DNA from: JAEUNJ01 sp052035955
GTDB lineage: Bacteria > Pseudomonadota > Gammaproteobacteria > Burkholderiales > Rhodocyclaceae
Assembly: GCA_052035955.1 (NCBI GenBank)
Contig: JBPOHD010000043.1
Span: forward strand, 8,581-72,580
DNA length: 64,000 bases
Direction: 5' to 3'
Part shown: positions 54,817-63,663 of the stretch, in pieces
How the letters are laid out: the number at the start of each line of letters is the position of its first letter
How positions within the stretch are numbered: position 1 is the first letter of the stretch
Made by a program: the position numbers and the translations under genes
Notes under the pieces: generated by a model
Databases searched by the model: none
Seen by the model: only the letters and a program-made list of their open reading frames with translations
Told to the model about the DNA's origin: nothing

Positions 54817-57645
54817 TTATTCTTTGATGCCGAGGGCGGCGTTGACGAGTTCCTTCTGCTGGATGACGTGCTTGGCGGCGTAGCCTACGGCCGGCGAAGC
54901 CGCGGCCGGGCGCGCCACCACATCCAGGGTCTGGCCCTTCTTGATGACCTTGCTCAGGGTGTGATGCTTGGCATACCAGGCCCCCTGGTTGAGGGGTTCC
55001 TCCTGGCACCAGACGAGTTCCTTGGTGTTCGGGAACTTCTTCAGTTCCTCGGCCAGGCGCCGGTCGTCGAAGGGGTAGAGCTGCTCCACCCGCATCAGGG
55101 CCACGTTCTCCACCTTCTTGTCGCGCCGGGTCGCCAGCAGGTCGAAATAGACCTTGCCGGCGCAGGCGATGACGCGGGTGACCTTCTTCGGATCCAGGGT
55201 GTCGGTCTCGCCGATGACGGTCTGGAAGGTGCCGTTGGCCAGGTCGTCCAGCGAACAGGTGGCGTCCTTGTGGCGCAGCAGCGACTTCGGCGTCATGACG
55301 ATCAGGGGCTTGCGCTGCTTGCGCAACATCTGCCGGCGCAGCAGGTGGTAGATCTGCGCGGCATTCGAGGGATAGCAGACCTCCCAGTTGAACTCCGCGG
55401 AGAGCTGCATGTAGCGCTCCAGGCGGGCCGAGGAGTGCTCGGGGCCCTGTCCCTCGTAGCCGTGGGGCAGCAGAAGCACGAGGCCGCAACCGCGTCCCCA
55501 CTTGGCCTCGCCGGAGGAAAGGAACTGGTCGATGACGACTTGGGCACCGTTGGCGAAATCACCGAACTGGGCTTCCCAGACCACCAGTTCGTTGGGGGAG
55601 GCCGTGGCGAATCCATACTCGAAGGCCAGCACCGCTTCCTCGGACAGTACGGAGTCGAAACAATGGAACCAGCCCTGCTTGTCCTGGATGTGCTGCAGTG
55701 GCCAGTAGGTGCCTTCATCCCACTTTTCGCGATTCTGGTCGTGCAGGGCCGCGTGGCGGTGGAAGAAGGTGCCGCGGCCGACGTCCTCGCCGGAGATCCG
55801 CACGTTGTAGCCGGCCGCCAGCAGCGTCGCGTAGGCCATGTTCTCGCCCATGCCCCAATCCACCGGCAGCCGGCCCTCGCCCATGCCCCGCCGGTCCTCG
55901 ATGATCTTCTGGACGCGGGAATGCAGCGTGAAGTTGGGCGGAACGTCGGTGACGCGCTTGGCCAGCCGCTGCAATTCCTTGGTGGAGACGGTGGTGTCGC
56001 ACTTCTCCGTGTACGGCACGCCGACATAGGGCGACCAGTCGATGGCGAACTTGCTCTGGTAGTCGGAGATGACCGGGTCCAACAGGTGGCGACCCTCGTC
56101 CAGGGCGGCCCGGTAGTCCTTGATCATCTGGTCCGCGTCACCGGCGGCGATGACCCCCTGGGCGGCCAGCTTCTCGGCGTAGAGGGCCCGGGGGCCGGGA
56201 TGCTGGGCGACCTTCTTGTACATCAGGGGCTGGGTCACCATGGGCTCGTCCTGCTCGTTGTGGCCGAGCTTGCGGAAGCAGATGATGTCCACCACCACGT
56301 CCTTCCTGAACTCCTGGCGGAACTCCATGGCGATCTGGGTGACCAGGGCCACGGCCTCGGGATCGTCGCCATTGACGTGGAAGATGGGCGCCTCGACCAT
56401 CTTGAAGATGTCGGTGCAGTAGAGGGAGGAACGGTAGTCGCGCAGGTCGGAGGTGGTGAAGCCGATCTGGTTGTTGACGATGATGTGCATCGTGCCGCCC
56501 GTGCCGTATCCGCGGGTCTGCGAGAAGTTCAGCATCTCCTGGTTCACCCCCTGGCCGGCGACGGCCGCATCGCCATGGATCAGCACGGGCAGGGCCTGCT
56601 TCTTGCCGTCCGCGCCGCGGCGCACCTGGCGGGCATAGACGGAGCCGGCCACCACGGGGTTGACGATCTCGAGGTGGGACGGATTGAAGGCCAGGGTCAG
56701 GTGCACCGGACCGCCGGGGGTGCCGACGTCGGAGGAATAGCCCATGTGGTACTTGACGTCCCCGGCCGAGAGTTCCTGGGCCTTCTTGCCCTCGAACTCC
56801 TGGAACAGCATCGAGGGCTGCTTGCCGAGGGTGTTCACGAGCACGTTGAGCCGGCCCCGGTGGGCCATGCCGATCACCATCTCCTGGACCCCAAGGCCGC
56901 CGGCGACGCGGATCAACTGGTCCATGGAGACGATCAGCGCCTCGCCACCTTCCAGGGAGAAGCGCTTCTGACCGACGTAGCGGGTATGCAGATAGCGTTC
57001 CAGGGTCTCGGCCGCGGTGAGGTTGCGCAGGAAGCGCTTCCTGTCGTCGGGGCCGTAGGCCGCGGTCGAGCGGATGGTTTCCAGCTTGCTCTGGATCCAC
57101 CGCTTCTGGGCCACGTCCGACAGGTACATGTACTCGGCACCGACGGTACCGCAATAGGTCTGGCGGCAGGCCTCGAGGATCTCGCGCAGGGTGGCCGTGC
57201 TCGGCAGGGCCTCGAAGGAGCCCGTCTGGAACACCTGCCCCAGGTCCGCCTCCGTGAAGCCGTAGTAGGACGGCTCCAGTTCGGCGACGGTGGCGCGCTC
57301 ATGGCGCTTCAGGGGATCGAGCTGGGCCCAGCGGTTGCCGAGGAAGCGGTAGGCGTTGATGAGCTGCAGGACCTTGACCTGCTTCTCGTTGGGCACGGCG
57401 GCCCTGGCCGGGCCCTGCAGGGTGCCCTCCTTCGCGCGCTGGGCGAAGGACGTGATGATGGGCATGTGAGCCACGTCCGGGCCCGTGTAATTGCCGGCAC
57501 CCGGGAGGTTGGCCAGCTTGTCGAAGTAGTCGCGCCAGGCCGGCTCGACGGCCGTCGGGTTGGCGAGGTAGGTCTCGTACAATTCCTCGATGAACGGCGC
57601 GTTGGCACCGAACAGGTAGGAATTGGACAGCATCTGTTTCATCAT
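54817..57645 (-). CDS. sucA: 2-oxoglutarate dehydrogenase E1
   Basis: 942 aa thiamine-diphosphate enzyme that decarboxylates 2-oxoglutarate. Motifs: the YLFGANAPFIEELYETYL N-terminal helix that binds E2, MAHRGRLNVLVNTL, the ThDP site (GDAAVAGQG..., NNQIGFTT) and HNEQDEP. Several start codons are clustered (57654 GTG, 57651, 57645 and 57642 ATG); 57645 is preceded by AGGTG at good distance. It begins only about 30 bp after a strong terminator of gltA. Confidence 0.95.
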   Translation of the reverse strand: MMKQMLSNSYLFGANAPFIEELYETYLANPTAVEPAWRDYFDKLANLPGAGNYTGPDVAHMPIITSFAQRAKEGTLQGPARAAVPNEKQVKVLQLINAYRFLGNRWAQLDPLKRHERATVAELEPSYYGFTEADLGQVFQTGSFEALPSTATLREILEACRQTYCGTVGAEYMYLSDVAQKRWIQSKLETIRSTAAYGPDDRKRFLRNLTAAETLERYLHTRYVGQKRFSLEGGEALIVSMDQLIRVAGGLGVQEMVIGMAHRGRLNVLVNTLGKQPSMLFQEFEGKKAQELSAGDVKYHMGYSSDVGTPGGPVHLTLAFNPSHLEIVNPVVAGSVYARQVRRGADGKKQALPVLIHGDAAVAGQGVNQEMLNFSQTRGYGTGGTMHIIVNNQIGFTTSDLRDYRSSLYCTDIFKMVEAPIFHVNGDDPEAVALVTQIAMEFRQEFRKDVVVDIICFRKLGHNEQDEPMVTQPLMYKKVAQHPGPRALYAEKLAAQGVIAAGDADQMIKDYRAALDEGRHLLDPVISDYQSKFAIDWSPYVGVPYTEKCDTTVSTKELQRLAKRVTDVPPNFTLHSRVQKIIEDRRGMGEGRLPVDWGMGENMAYATLLAAGYNVRISGEDVGRGTFFHRHAALHDQNREKWDEGTYWPLQHIQDKQGWFHCFDSVLSEEAVLAFEYGFATASPNELVVWEAQFGDFANGAQVVIDQFLSSGEAKWGRGCGLVLLLPHGYEGQGPEHSSARLERYMQLSAEFNWEVCYPSNAAQIYHLLRRQMLRKQRKPLIVMTPKSLLRHKDATCSLDDLANGTFQTVIGETDTLDPKKVTRVIACAGKVYFDLLATRRDKKVENVALMRVEQLYPFDDRRLAEELKKFPNTKELVWCQEEPLNQGAWYAKHHTLSKVIKKGQTLDVVARPAAASPAVGYAAKHVIQQKELVNAALGIKE

Positions 57646-57675
57646 GGGCATCACCTGTCTCTGCGGGGGCGAGGC

Positions 57676-57704
57676 AAAAAAAAGAGGGGCGGAAACCGCC
57701 CCTC
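57676..57704 (-). terminator. Intrinsic terminator of gltA
   Basis: On the minus strand GAGGGGCGG-TTT-CCGCCCCTC forms a perfect 9-bp stem with a 3-nt loop, followed by eight T. It lies 14 bp after the gltA stop and about 30 bp before the sucA start, so it must limit or gate read-through into the sucAB-lpd genes. Confidence 0.93.
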
Positions 57705-57717
57705 CGCCGGAGTTCGA

Positions 57718-59010
57718 TCAGCGCTGTTCTACGGGCAGCACGTTGCGGGTCTCGGAACCCGTGAAGAGCTGGCGCGGACGGCCGATCTTCTGTTCGGGGT
57801 CGGAGATCATCTCTTTCCACTGGGCGATCCAGCCCACGGTGCGGGCCAGGGCGAAGATGCCGGTGAAGAGCTGGGTCGGGATGCCCAGGGCCTTCTGGAC
57901 GATGCCGGAGTAGAAGTCCACGTTCGGGTAGAGCTTCTTGTCGACGAAATACTCGTCCTCGAGGGCGATCTTCTCCAGCGCCATCGCCAGCTTGAAGAGG
58001 CGGTCGTCCTGCAGGCCCAGTTCCGTGAGGACCTCGTGGCAGGTTTCGCGCATCAGCTTGGCGCGCGGGTCGAAGTTCTTGTAGACCCGGTGACCGAACC
58101 CCATCAGCTTGAAGCTGTCGTTCTTGTCCTTGGCGCGCTTGATGTATTCGCCGACTCGGGACACGTCGCCGATTTCCTCCAGCATCTGCAGGCAGGCCTC
58201 GTTGGCGCCGCCGTGGGCGGGGCCCCACAGGCAGGCGATCCCGGCCGCGATGCAGGCGAAGGGATTGGCGCCGGAGGAACCGGACAGGCGGACCGTGGAA
58301 GTGGAGGCATTCTGCTCGTGGTCGGCGTGGAGGATCAGGATGCGGTCCAGGGCCTTGACCAGGACGGGATTCGGCTCGTACTTCTCGCAGGGCGTGCCGA
58401 ACATCATGTGCATGAAGTTGGCCGTGTAGGAGAGATCGTTGCGCGGATACATGAAGGGCTCGCCGCGGCCGTACTTGTAGGCCATGGCGACGACGGTCGG
58501 CAACTTGGCAACCAGCCGGTGGGCGGAGACGCGCCGATGATGCTCGTCGCTGACGTCCATGGCATCGTGGTAGAAGGCCGACAGGGCGCCGACGACGCCG
58601 ACCAGGACGGCCATGGGGTGCGCATCCCGGCGGAAGCCGGAGTAGAAGCGGATCAACTGCTCGTGCACCATCGTGTGGTTCTTGATGATGCTGTGGAACT
58701 CCTTGTTCTGGGTGGCGTTCGGCAGCTCCCCGTAGAGCAGCAGGTAGCAGGTCTCGAGGAAGTCGCACTTCTCGGCCAGTTGCTCGATCGGGTAGCCGCG
58801 ATAGAGGAGTTCGCCCTTGTCGCCGTCGATGTAGGTGATGGTGGACTTGCAGGATGCCGTCGACATGAAGCCGGGATCGAAGGTGAACATGCCGGTCTTC
58901 GCGTACATGCTGCGGATGTCGACCACATCGGGACCCACGGCGCCCGACAGGATCGGGAACTCGTGCGACTTGCCGTCGATGGTCAGGGTTGCCGTGCGTT
59001 GCGTGCTCAT
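57718..59010 (-). CDS. gltA: Citrate synthase
   Basis: 430 aa type II (NADH-sensitive hexameric type) citrate synthase. Catalytic residues lie in WGPAHGGANEA (His), MGFGHRVYKNFDPRA (His) and NVDFYSG (Asp). The N-terminal LTIDGKSHEFPILSGAVGPDVVDI domain is that of the long proteobacterial enzyme. The ATG at 59010 gives MSTQRTATLTIDG; an upstream start would add eight atypical residues. Lies downstream of sdhE. Confidence 0.96.
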   Translation of the reverse strand: MSTQRTATLTIDGKSHEFPILSGAVGPDVVDIRSMYAKTGMFTFDPGFMSTASCKSTITYIDGDKGELLYRGYPIEQLAEKCDFLETCYLLLYGELPNATQNKEFHSIIKNHTMVHEQLIRFYSGFRRDAHPMAVLVGVVGALSAFYHDAMDVSDEHHRRVSAHRLVAKLPTVVAMAYKYGRGEPFMYPRNDLSYTANFMHMMFGTPCEKYEPNPVLVKALDRILILHADHEQNASTSTVRLSGSSGANPFACIAAGIACLWGPAHGGANEACLQMLEEIGDVSRVGEYIKRAKDKNDSFKLMGFGHRVYKNFDPRAKLMRETCHEVLTELGLQDDRLFKLAMALEKIALEDEYFVDKKLYPNVDFYSGIVQKALGIPTQLFTGIFALARTVGWIAQWKEMISDPEQKIGRPRQLFTGSETRNVLPVEQR

Positions 59011-59062
59011 ATCAGTACCTCTGTCTAGGTCCAAACGTTGCTCTTGGCTGCTCGAGGCCGCG

Positions 59063-59311
59063 TCATACCCGGCGCAGGCGCTCGACCATCCCTTTCATTT
59101 GCGGATCGGCAGTCTCCTGCCGGCCGCTCACCAATTCCCACAGATCGTGGTCTTCCAGTTCCAGCAACCGGGCCAGCGCCGCCTCGGTCTCCTCGTCCAT
59201 GTCGTCTCCCGTCCTCTCCCAGAAACGCTGGAAGACGAGGTCCAGTTCCAGCAGCGCGCGCCGGCAGTGCCAGCGCAGCTTGCCCAGCCGCGCGCGCTTC
59301 GATTCATCCAT
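59063..59311 (-). CDS. sdhE: Succinate dehydrogenase assembly factor SdhE
   Basis: 82 aa. Promotes covalent FAD attachment to SdhA. The family motif RRxxxELD is present as RRALLELDLVFQRFW (usual RRGMLELD), and the C-terminal ELEDHDLWELVSG helix is typical. Lies between sdhB and gltA, 4 bp after sdhB, so made with its client. Confidence 0.92.
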   Translation of the reverse strand: MDESKRARLGKLRWHCRRALLELDLVFQRFWERTGDDMDEETEAALARLLELEDHDLWELVSGRQETADPQMKGMVERLRRV

Positions 59312-59315
59312 CCGG

Positions 59316-60026
59316 CTAGACGGCCCGACGGACCATCATTTCCTTGATCTTGCCGATGGCCTTGGTGGGATTGAGTCCCTTCGGGCAGACGTCGACGCAG
59401 TTCATGATGGTGTGGCAGCGGAACAAGCGGTACGGATCCTCCAGGTTGTCCAGGCGCTCGCTGGTGGCCTGGTCCCGGGTGTCGGCGATGAAGCGGTAGG
59501 CGGCCAGCAGGCCGGCAGGACCGACGAACTTGTCCGGATTCCACCAGAAGGACGGGCAGGAGGTGGAGCAGCAGGCGCAGAGGATGCATTCGTAGAGCCC
59601 GTTCAGTTCCTCCCGCTCCTCGGGCGACTGCAGGCGCTCCCGCTCCGGCGGCGGATCGTTGTTGATCAGGTAGGGCTTGATCGAATGGTATTGCTTGAAG
59701 AACTGGGTCATGTCCACGATCAGGTCGCGGATCACCGGCAGTCCCGGCAGCGGTCGCAGGACCACGGGTTCCTTGACGTCCTTCAACTCGGTCAGGCAGG
59801 CGAGTCCGTTCTTGCCGTTGATGTTGAGGGCGTCGGAACCGCAGACCCCCTCGCGGCAGGAGCGGCGGAAGGCGATGCTGTCGTCCTTCGCCTTCAGCTT
59901 GACCAGCGCGTCGAGGAGCTTCCGGTCGGTGGAGTCCACCTCGACCGAGATGTCCTGCATGTAGGGCTTCGCATCCTTGTCCGGATCGTAGCGGTAGATC
60001 TTGAACTGCATGGTGCGCGTCGTCAT
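59316..60026 (-). CDS. sdhB: Succinate dehydrogenase iron-sulfur subunit
   Basis: 236 aa. [2Fe-2S] ligands in SCREGVCGSDALNINGKNGLAC, [4Fe-4S] in CILCACCSTSCP, [3Fe-4S] in CHTIMNCVDVCPKG, giving the usual electron wire from FAD to quinone. Length normal. Directly downstream of sdhA (13 bp). Confidence 0.96.
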   Translation of the reverse strand: MTTRTMQFKIYRYDPDKDAKPYMQDISVEVDSTDRKLLDALVKLKAKDDSIAFRRSCREGVCGSDALNINGKNGLACLTELKDVKEPVVLRPLPGLPVIRDLIVDMTQFFKQYHSIKPYLINNDPPPERERLQSPEEREELNGLYECILCACCSTSCPSFWWNPDKFVGPAGLLAAYRFIADTRDQATSERLDNLEDPYRLFRCHTIMNCVDVCPKGLNPTKAIGKIKEMMVRRAV

Positions 60027-60039
60027 GGGGTTCTTCCTG

Positions 60040-61830
60040 TCAGTAAGCGCGCTTCTTGAGGGCGATGGTTTCGACGGACATGGGCTTCATGTTCACCGGC
60101 TTGTAGTCGAGGCGGTTGCCGTCCCGGTACCAGAGGGTGTGCTTGAGCCAGTTCTGGTCGTCGCGGCCGTTCGGACGCGCCTCCGTGTCGGGAGCGTCGT
60201 CGCGCACGTGGGCGCCGCGGGATTCCTTGCGCGCCTCGGCGGAGACCATGGTGGCCACGGCCACCTCGATTAGGTTGTCCAGTTCCAGCGCCTCGATGCG
60301 GGCGGTGTTGAAGACCAGGGACTTGTCCTTGATCTCCGTCCTGCGCACCTGGTCCTCGACTTCGAGGATCTTCTGCACGCCCTGCTCCAGCATGTCCTTG
60401 AAGCGGAACACGCCGCAGTGGGCCTGCATGGTCCGCTGCATGGCCAGCCGCGTCTCGTGGACGTTGGACCCGCCGGCCTGGGTGTTCAGGCGGTTCACCC
60501 GGGCCAGGGTCCGGTCGATGGAAACCTGGGGCAGGTCCTTGTGGGCCTTGGGGCCGCTCTTGAGGTTCTCGACCGCAGTCTCGCCGGCCGACTTGCCGAA
60601 GACCAGCAGGTCGAGCAGGGAGTTGGTGCCCAGGCGGTTGGCACCATGGACGGAGGCGCAGGCGCATTCGCCGGCGGCATAGAAGCCGTGCACCACGGAA
60701 CTGGCATTGCCGTCTTTCGGTACCACCACCTCGCCGCGGTAGTTGGTCGGAATGCCGCCCATCTGGTAGTGGCAGGTCGGCACCACCGGCAGCGGCTCCT
60801 TGATGCAATCCACGCCAGCGAACTGCATGCCGATCTCGCGGATGCCGGGCAGGCGCTTCACGATCGTCGCCGGATCCAGGTGGGTGATGTCCAGCAGGAC
60901 GAAGTCCTTGTTCGGTCCGCAGCCGCGGCCCTCGTTGATCTCCGTCACCATGGCACGGGAGACCACGTCGCGGGAAGCGAGATCCTTGGCGTTGGGGGCA
61001 TAGCGCTCCATGAAGCGCTCGCCGGCGGAGTTGCGCAGGATGCCGCCCTCGCCGCGCACGCCCTCGGTGATCAGCACGCCCGCGCCGGCGACGCCGGTCG
61101 GGTGGAACTGCCAGAACTCCATGTCCTCCAGCGGGATGCCGGCGCGGGCGGCCATCCCGAGGCCGTCGCCGGTATTGATGAAGGCATTGGTGGACGAATA
61201 GAAGATGCGACCGGCGCCGCCGGTGGCGAAGATGGTGGCCTTGGCGTGGAAGACGACGATCTCGCCGGTCTCCATGTCCATCGCCGTAACGCCCTGGACG
61301 TCGCCTTCGGCGTCGCGGACCAGGTCAAGGGCCTGCCACTCGACGAAGAACTGGGTGTTCACCTTCACGTTGCGCTGGTACATGGCGTGCAGCATGGCGT
61401 GGCCGGTGCGGTCGGCCGCGGCACAGGAGCGACGCACGGGCTTCTCGCCGAAGTTCGACATGTGGCCGCCGAAGGGACGCTGGTAGATGCGCCCGTTGTC
61501 GAGGCGGTCGAAGGGCATGCCATAGTGCTCGAGCTCGATCACGCACTCGTTGGCCTTGCGGCACATGAACTCGATGGCGTCCTGGTCCCCGAGCCAGTCG
61601 GAACCCTTGACGGTGTCGTACATGTGCCAGTGCCAGTGGTCCTCCTCGGAGTTGCCGAGGCTGGCGGCAACGCCACCCTGGGCGGCGACGGTATGGGAAC
61701 GGGTCGGGAAGACCTTGGTCAGCACGGCCGTCTTGAAGCCGGCCTCGGAAAGCTGGATCGCGGCCCTCAGGCCGGCGCCGCCGGCGCCGACGATCACCGC
61801 GTCGAATTTGCGAACGGAATAATTGGCCAT
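60040..61830 (-). CDS. sdhA: Succinate dehydrogenase flavoprotein subunit
   Basis: 596 aa. FAD-binding VIVGAGGAGLRAAIQL, the FAD-linking His in TRSHTVAAQGG, and active-site Arg/His motifs (HPTGVAGAG, ..GEGGILRN). Oxidises succinate to fumarate. The ATG at 61830 shares its last base position with the sdhD stop region, so the genes are coupled. The C-terminal third, with RDDAPDTEARPNGRDDQNW, is typical. Confidence 0.96.
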   Translation of the reverse strand: MANYSVRKFDAVIVGAGGAGLRAAIQLSEAGFKTAVLTKVFPTRSHTVAAQGGVAASLGNSEEDHWHWHMYDTVKGSDWLGDQDAIEFMCRKANECVIELEHYGMPFDRLDNGRIYQRPFGGHMSNFGEKPVRRSCAAADRTGHAMLHAMYQRNVKVNTQFFVEWQALDLVRDAEGDVQGVTAMDMETGEIVVFHAKATIFATGGAGRIFYSSTNAFINTGDGLGMAARAGIPLEDMEFWQFHPTGVAGAGVLITEGVRGEGGILRNSAGERFMERYAPNAKDLASRDVVSRAMVTEINEGRGCGPNKDFVLLDITHLDPATIVKRLPGIREIGMQFAGVDCIKEPLPVVPTCHYQMGGIPTNYRGEVVVPKDGNASSVVHGFYAAGECACASVHGANRLGTNSLLDLLVFGKSAGETAVENLKSGPKAHKDLPQVSIDRTLARVNRLNTQAGGSNVHETRLAMQRTMQAHCGVFRFKDMLEQGVQKILEVEDQVRRTEIKDKSLVFNTARIEALELDNLIEVAVATMVSAEARKESRGAHVRDDAPDTEARPNGRDDQNWLKHTLWYRDGNRLDYKPVNMKPMSVETIALKKRAY

Positions 61831-62174
61831 CAGAGTCTCCAGAGAACCTGGGTGGCCCAGCCGGCACAGCCGACGAGGACGAGGAGGGTCAGCACGTGCA
61901 GGGTGACGCGCACGGCGGTGGGCTTGACGTAGTCCATCCAGATGTCGCGCACGCCGATCCAGGCGTGGTAGCAAAGGCTGATGACGAACAGGAAGGCCAG
62001 GAAGCGGATGAGTCCGTTGCCGATGAAGGCCCGCCAGCTGTCGTAACCCGAGGCCGCGCCCGAGAGGACGGCGACGGCGACGAGGATGGTGAAGACGGCC
62101 ATGACGACGGCAGTGATGCGTTGGGCCAGCCAGTCCTTGAGGCCGTAATGGGCCCCGACGACGATGCGGTTCAT
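61830..62174 (-). CDS. sdhD: Succinate dehydrogenase membrane anchor SdhD
   Basis: 114 aa with three membrane helices. GAHYGLKDWLAQRITAVVMAVFTI and SLCYHAWIGVRDIWMDYVKP are the family signatures; the latter carries the helix II His/Asp-Tyr residues near the quinone and haem b. Starts next to the sdhC stop. Confidence 0.92.
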   Translation of the reverse strand: MNRIVVGAHYGLKDWLAQRITAVVMAVFTILVAVAVLSGAASGYDSWRAFIGNGLIRFLAFLFVISLCYHAWIGVRDIWMDYVKPTAVRVTLHVLTLLVLVGCAGWATQVLWRL

Positions 62175-62175
62175 A

Positions 62176-62568
62176 TCAATAGACTCCCAGGAGTTTGAGG
62201 CCGAGAACCAGCGTGAGGGCCAGGCTGACCACCATCACGGCCTTGGCCGAGGCGGCGGCCTGCTCCTTCTCGACGCCCACCTGCAGATCGATCAGCAGGA
62301 TCCGGATGCCCATGCAGAAGTGGTGCAGGAAGGCCCACAGCAGGCCCAACAGGATCAGCTTGACCAGAGGATGCCCGGCCACCGCCTTGAAGGTGGCGAA
62401 ACTCTCGGGGGAGCCCAGGGAGAGGTCGAGCAGCCAGATCAGCAAGGGCAGCATGAGGAAGAGGCCGGCCCCGCTGACCCGATGCAGGATGGAGGCGAAG
62501 CCCGCCAGCGGGAGGCGGATTTCCGCCAGGTTAAGGAACTTCGGTCTTTGCTTGGTCATTTCAGGCAT
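62176..62568 (-). CDS. sdhC: Succinate dehydrogenase cytochrome b subunit SdhC
   Basis: 130 aa, three membrane helices. SILHRVSGAGLFLMLPLLIWLLD is the quinone-site motif, and LLWAFLHHFCMGIRILLIDLQ contains the haem-ligand His. The ATG at 62568 is chosen for the GGAGAA site 8 nt upstream; an ATG at 62559 is possible. First gene of the sdh operon. Confidence 0.93.
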   Translation of the reverse strand: MPEMTKQRPKFLNLAEIRLPLAGFASILHRVSGAGLFLMLPLLIWLLDLSLGSPESFATFKAVAGHPLVKLILLGLLWAFLHHFCMGIRILLIDLQVGVEKEQAAASAKAVMVVSLALTLVLGLKLLGVY

Positions 62569-62643
62569 GAGGCTGGTTCTCCCGGCATGGTCGGGGAAAT
62601 GCTGCACCCCCGATAAGCGCCACTTCGAGCGCAACAAAAAATC

Positions 62644-62672
62644 ATTATATTCCCCGGCGAATCGACATTGCA
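62644..62672 (-). promoter_or_regulatory. Candidate sdhC promoter
   Basis: A perfect TATAAT (62644-62649 on minus strand) with a poor -35 (CTGCAA or neighbouring hexamers) about 76 bp before sdhC. The weak -35 suggests activation or tight control. It lies between the GntR gene end and sdhC, so it separates the regulator from the operon. Confidence 0.5.
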
Positions 62673-62703
62673 GCGCAGCATGCAGCCCCCGTTCTCCATG
62701 GCG

Positions 62704-63432
62704 TCAACCCAGGTCGTTGAGGTAGCAGTGCTCGGCCGTCGAATAAAGGCCCCGCCGCCATTCGACGGGCCGATCCGCATAGCTGTAGCTGATGCGCTCG
62801 ACCGACAGCAGGGGGCTGCCCTCGCGCACCTTCAACAGGTCGGCCGTGCTGCGGTCGGCCGCGATGGCGCGGATGCGTTCGGTGGCGCGGATCATGCGCA
62901 CCCCGAAGCGGGATTCGAACAGGCTGTAGAGGGAGCCCTGGTAATCCTTGAGGACCTCCAGGCTCAGGCCGGCGAAGGTCTCGCCGGGGAGGTAAATCTC
63001 GTCCACGACCACCGGCTTGCCCGAGAACTCCAGGACCCGGCGAACGATGGTGATGGGATCGCCGAGCTTGAGGCCCAGCACCCGGGCGGCCTCCGGGCCG
63101 GCCTTGGCGCGCCAGCATTCCAGGGGTACGCTGCGGCTCTGCTCGATGCCGCCGTCGAGCGGCACGAGGCGAAGGAAGCGGAAGAAGGCGCGGGGATCGC
63201 TGTGGGTGGCGACGAAGGTACCCTTGCCCTGGCGGCGGACCAGAAGGTTTTCGGAAGCCATCTCGTCGATGGCCTTGCGCACCGTGCCCTGGCTGACGCT
63301 GAAGCGGCCGGCGAGTTCGGTCTCGCTCGGGATGGCCTCGCCGGGACGCCATTCCCCCGCCTCAAGGGCCTGCAGGATCAGGCTCTTGATCTGGCGATAC
63401 AGGGGACTGAAGGTGGGTGAAACCTGCGCCAT
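62704..63432 (-). CDS. GntR family regulator (HutC/UTRA type), likely TCA-cycle regulator
   Basis: 242 aa. Winged helix (about 10-75, PLYRQIKSLILQALEAGEWRPGEAIPSETELAGRFSVSQGTVRKAIDEM) and a UTRA effector domain (about 90-235, ending ...VERISYSYADRPVEWRRGLYSTAEHCYLNDL). Lies between sdhC and mdh, divergent from mdh. This synteny suggests it controls one or both. The effector is unknown. The ATG at 63432 matches the conserved start; an earlier ATG at 63468 is possible. Confidence 0.9.
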   Translation of the reverse strand: MAQVSPTFSPLYRQIKSLILQALEAGEWRPGEAIPSETELAGRFSVSQGTVRKAIDEMASENLLVRRQGKGTFVATHSDPRAFFRFLRLVPLDGGIEQSRSVPLECWRAKAGPEAARVLGLKLGDPITIVRRVLEFSGKPVVVDEIYLPGETFAGLSLEVLKDYQGSLYSLFESRFGVRMIRATERIRAIAADRSTADLLKVREGSPLLSVERISYSYADRPVEWRRGLYSTAEHCYLNDLG

Positions 63433-63478
63433 GGCGATATTGGACCATAGAAAATTCCTTTCGTCCATAGGTCATCTT

Positions 63479-63496
63479 ATGTCTTATATAAGACAT
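63479..63496. promoter_or_regulatory. Candidate GntR operator, 18-bp perfect palindrome
   Basis: ATGTCTTATATAAGACAT is a perfect palindrome between the GntR gene and mdh, 11 bp upstream of the mdh -35 box. Size and symmetry suit a dimeric GntR regulator, which would control itself and mdh. A further TCTTAT half-site lies immediately upstream. Confidence 0.65.
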
Positions 63497-63506
63497 CAAA
63501 TAGCTA

Positions 63507-63536
63507 TTGACACGCTGCAATAGAAAAGACTAAGAT
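63507..63536 (+). promoter_or_regulatory. mdh promoter
   Basis: TTGACA (63507-63512) and TAAGAT (63531-63536) with 18-bp spacing. A consensus -35 and a fair -10, about 128 bp before the mdh start, giving a leader of about 120 nt. The palindrome lies just upstream. Confidence 0.7.
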
Positions 63537-63663
63537 CGTCTCCCGGATGCCCGCTACGGCGCCCCCTCGGGAAACGCCGCAGCCGGACCGCAGGCACCGG
63601 GGTTGGAATCGCGCCCCACCCTGCCGGAAAATCCCCCGACTTTCACTCACAAGGAGTCCCTCC

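Noticed and set aside
54868..59028. A 1386-codon plus-strand frame across sucA and gltA
   Set aside because: It spans two well-established genes and their terminator in antisense; composition is typical of GC-rich shadow translation.
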